A stretch of 6,906 bases of DNA from Gemmatimonadota bacterium. GTDB lineage: Bacteria; Gemmatimonadota; Gemmatimonadetes; Longimicrobiales; Gaopeijiaceae. The notes beneath the pieces were generated by a model. That model was not told the DNA's origin. It worked only from the letters and a program-made list of their open reading frames with translations, and searched no databases. Shown in pieces: positions 5,040-6,906 of this stretch. Position numbers and translations under genes: made by a program. Position 1 is the stretch's first letter, and each line of letters opens with the position of its first letter. The stretch lies in assembly GCA_007129525.1 (NCBI GenBank), contig SKVI01000138.1:1-6906 (forward strand), given 5' to 3'.

Positions 5040-6906
5040 GCTTCGCTCCGTCCGATCCAGCGCCCGGCGAATCTCCCGGGTGAGGTCCTCCAGGGACCAG
5101 GGTTTGGGGACCACCACCACCTCCTCGGCCACCTCGTCGTCCCGGAGCACCTCCCGTCGAGTGAATCCGGTGGTGAGCACGAAGGGAACCCCGCTTTCCG
5201 CAGCTCGGATCTCCCGCAGTAGATCGAGCCCGTTGAGCCCCGGCATGTCGTGGTCGGAGAGCACCAGGGAGATCTCGTCCTCGCGTGTCCGGAAGAGCTC
5301 CAGGCCGCGATGGCCGTCAGGGGCGGTCAGCACCCGGTAGCCTGCCCGCGTCAGCACCCGCCGGGCGGTGCGTCGAAGGGCCTCCTCATCCTCCACCACC
5401 AGGATCGTCTCTCCCGCCTTCGCCTCGAGTATGGAGGGTGGGGCCCTCAGGTCGCCCTCCACTGCCTCGGTGGCCACGGGCAGCCGAATCGTCACCCGGC
5501 TGCCTGCGTCCGGCTCGCTGTCCAGCTCCACAGCGCCGTCGTGATCCTCCACCAGCTGCGCCACCATGGCCAGGCCGAGTCCCGTCCCCCGGCCCGCCGG
5601 CTGGGTGGTGAAGAAGGGCTGGAAGGCCCGTCTTCGGGTCTCTGCGTCCATCCCTCTTCCCGTGTCCTCGACCTCGAGAACCAGCGCCTGCTCTTCGTGA
5701 GAGAGGCGAATTGTGAAGGTGCCGCCCTCGGGCATGGCGTCCCGTGCGTTGGTGGCCAGATTCAGGAGGATCTGCCGCACGGATCGGGGATCGGCCAGGG
5801 CCGGGGGCAACTCGGTCGCCACCTCCCATTGCACCTGGATGGTCGACGGCAGGATCCGCCGGAGCATACGACCGATCTGCTCCACCACCGGACCCAGGTG
5901 GGTGGGGCGAATGGTGGGCTCTCCCCGTCGGGCGAAGGTCATGAGAGCCCGGATGAGTTCTGCCCCACTCTGGGCCGCAGCCTGCAGGTCCTCCAGGTCC
6001 TGCATGGCCTCCTCCGTCCCCTCGATCAGGGAATCCCGGAGAAGCTCGGAGTTGGCGATGACCACCGCCAGGAGGTTGTTGAAGTCGTGGGCGATTCCCG
6101 CTGTGAGTTCGCCGATGGTTTCGATCTTTCGCCGCTGGCGAAGCTCCTCCTCCAGTTCCACCCGCCGGGACACGTCCCGGAAACTGAAAACCACCCCCTG
6201 GACCTCTTCCGTCTGCAGGAGGTTTCGCCCCACCCCCTCCAGGTGTATCCATCGTCCTTCGGGATGTCGGAAACGGAACTGGATCCGGCTCGTGCGCTCC
6301 GGCTTCGCTGTCACCCTCTCCAGCTCGCGCTCCACGGCGGCCCGGTCCTCCGGGTGGACGTCCTCCAGCGCAGAGCGACCCACTCGCGCCTCCGGCGGGG
6401 TCCCCAGGATCTCTTCGCTCCCGAGGCTCGAATACACCACCCGACCCGTCTCATCCACCACCGTGACGGCGTCCATCCCCTGTTCGATGAGCGAGCGGAA
6501 GTAGGCCTCCTGCTCCGAGAGGGCCCGCTTGGCCTCCTGAAGCTCCTTCAGCCTGGCCGAGAACTCGAGGCGCTGGACCACCGCACGGGCCAGCGGCTCC
6601 AGGGTGATGGCGTCGCCCTCCGTCCAGCTCCGGGGCTCCCGGTCGATGGCGCAGAGCGCGCCCACCCGCGAGCCGTCTGCCGTGGTGAGGGGAACGCCCA
6701 GGTAGGCCGCCACACCCAGGTCGTCGATGGCCGCATTCTGGGCCACCAGCGGATCTGCTCGGGCGTCGTCGATGGCCAGGTACCGCTCCACACCCAGGGT
6801 GTGCTGGCAGAAGGAGTGGGAAAGGGGCGTCTCGCGCTCTTCGGACCACGGCTCGCCCAGTCCCGGGCACGCCTTGAAAAACTGACGGTCCTCGTCTACC
6901 AGGGTC
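5037..6906 (-). CDS. Hybrid sensor histidine kinase (GAF-PAS-HisKA-HATPase-receiver), 5' end cut off
   Basis: About 622 codons are visible; the reading frame runs out of the window at 6906 with no start seen. Counting from the edge, a GAF domain (about 1-120) begins with LVDEDRQFFKACPGL and includes YLGVPL and GALCAID. A short probable coiled coil leads to a PAS domain (about 135-250). Then come the dimerisation domain with the phosphorylated His273 in IAHDFNNLL, the ATPase domain with the N box NLATNARDAMP, DTGRG and GTGLGLA, and a C-terminal receiver domain (about 500-615). The receiver has the acidic pair in VVEDEE, the acceptor Asp551 in SDHDMPG, the Thr in LTTGF and Lys601 in PKPW, so all key residues are intact. 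No membrane helix is present in the visible part, so it may act in the cytoplasm. The GAF type with CxGLGEP, SFC and AIDDARADP often senses small ligands or redox state. Phosphate would pass from His273 to the attached receiver; no separate response regulator gene lies downstream. It is coupled to the DUF998-like gene. Confidence 0.9.
   Translation of the reverse strand, partial: TLVDEDRQFFKACPGLGEPWSEERETPLSHSFCQHTLGVERYLAIDDARADPLVAQNAAIDDLGVAAYLGVPLTTADGSRVGALCAIDREPRSWTEGDAITLEPLARAVVQRLEFSARLKELQEAKRALSEQEAYFRSLIEQGMDAVTVVDETGRVVYSSLGSEEILGTPPEARVGRSALEDVHPEDRAAVERELERVTAKPERTSRIQFRFRHPEGRWIHLEGVGRNLLQTEEVQGVVFSFRDVSRRVELEEELRQRRKIETIGELTAGIAHDFNNLLAVVIANSELLRDSLIEGTEEAMQDLEDLQAAAQSGAELIRALMTFARRGEPTIRPTHLGPVVEQIGRMLRRILPSTIQVQWEVATELPPALADPRSVRQILLNLATNARDAMPEGGTFTIRLSHEEQALVLEVEDTGRGMDAETRRRAFQPFFTTQPAGRGTGLGLAMVAQLVEDHDGAVELDSEPDAGSRVTIRLPVATEAVEGDLRAPPSILEAKAGETILVVEDEEALRRTARRVLTRAGYRVLTAPDGHRGLELFRTREDEISLVLSDHDMPGLNGLDLLREIRAAESGVPFVLTTGFTRREVLRDDEVAEEVVVVPKPWSLEDLTREIRRALDRTERS

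Noticed and set aside
5037..6791. A complete kinase starting at the GTG at 6791
   Set aside because: The frame stays open to the window edge, and the extra 38 codons encode the start of the GAF domain, so the gene is cut by the edge rather than starting here.

Overview
The window is GC-rich bacterial DNA (about two thirds G+C by eye) carrying six recognisable protein genes, one of them cut by the right edge, plus a 435-base non-coding left end with a minisatellite. High GC, DUF4382-type lipoproteins, exported truncated globins and GAF-PAS hybrid kinases together would suit a soil or marine environmental bacterium such as a Gemmatimonadota member. That is only an impression: no rRNA, tRNA or other marker gene is present.

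Layout from left to right. Bases 1-435 contain no convincing gene. They hold a small GC hairpin near the left edge and an array of an 18-base repeat (four perfect copies from 191, decaying copies to about 395). A minus-strand pair follows: a small LapA-domain membrane protein (2466 to 2137) feeding directly into an acetolactate-synthase-type ThDP enzyme (2124 to 436). The stop codon of the first gene lies inside the ribosome binding site of the second. A 282-base divergent intergenic region (2467-2748) separates this pair from a plus-strand DUF4382 lipoprotein gene (2749-3741). That gene converges on a minus-strand gene for an exported group 1 truncated globin (4269 to 3772), and a nested inverted repeat sits at the junction. 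Upstream of the globin, a second minus-strand pair consists of a hybrid sensor histidine kinase (5' end beyond 6906, stop at 5037) and a six-helix DUF998-like membrane protein (5026 to 4343), again with the stop codon inside the next ribosome binding site.

How the parts may work together. The hybrid kinase combines a GAF and a PAS sensory domain, a kinase core and its own receiver domain, so it probably passes phosphate to a partner encoded elsewhere. Its tight coupling to the DUF998-like gene suggests co-production. The globin, 73 bases downstream in the same direction, may be read through from that pair or have its own promoter; a 13-base palindrome lies in that gap. The acetolactate synthase has the Asp-Asp metal ligand pattern of catabolic AlsS enzymes rather than the Asp-Asn pattern of biosynthetic IlvB, and no regulatory subunit or decarboxylase gene is nearby. 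I saw no clearly new multi-gene system. The points most worth a second look are the minisatellite, the globin with Met at the usual B10 Tyr position, and the two stop/ribosome-binding-site overlaps.
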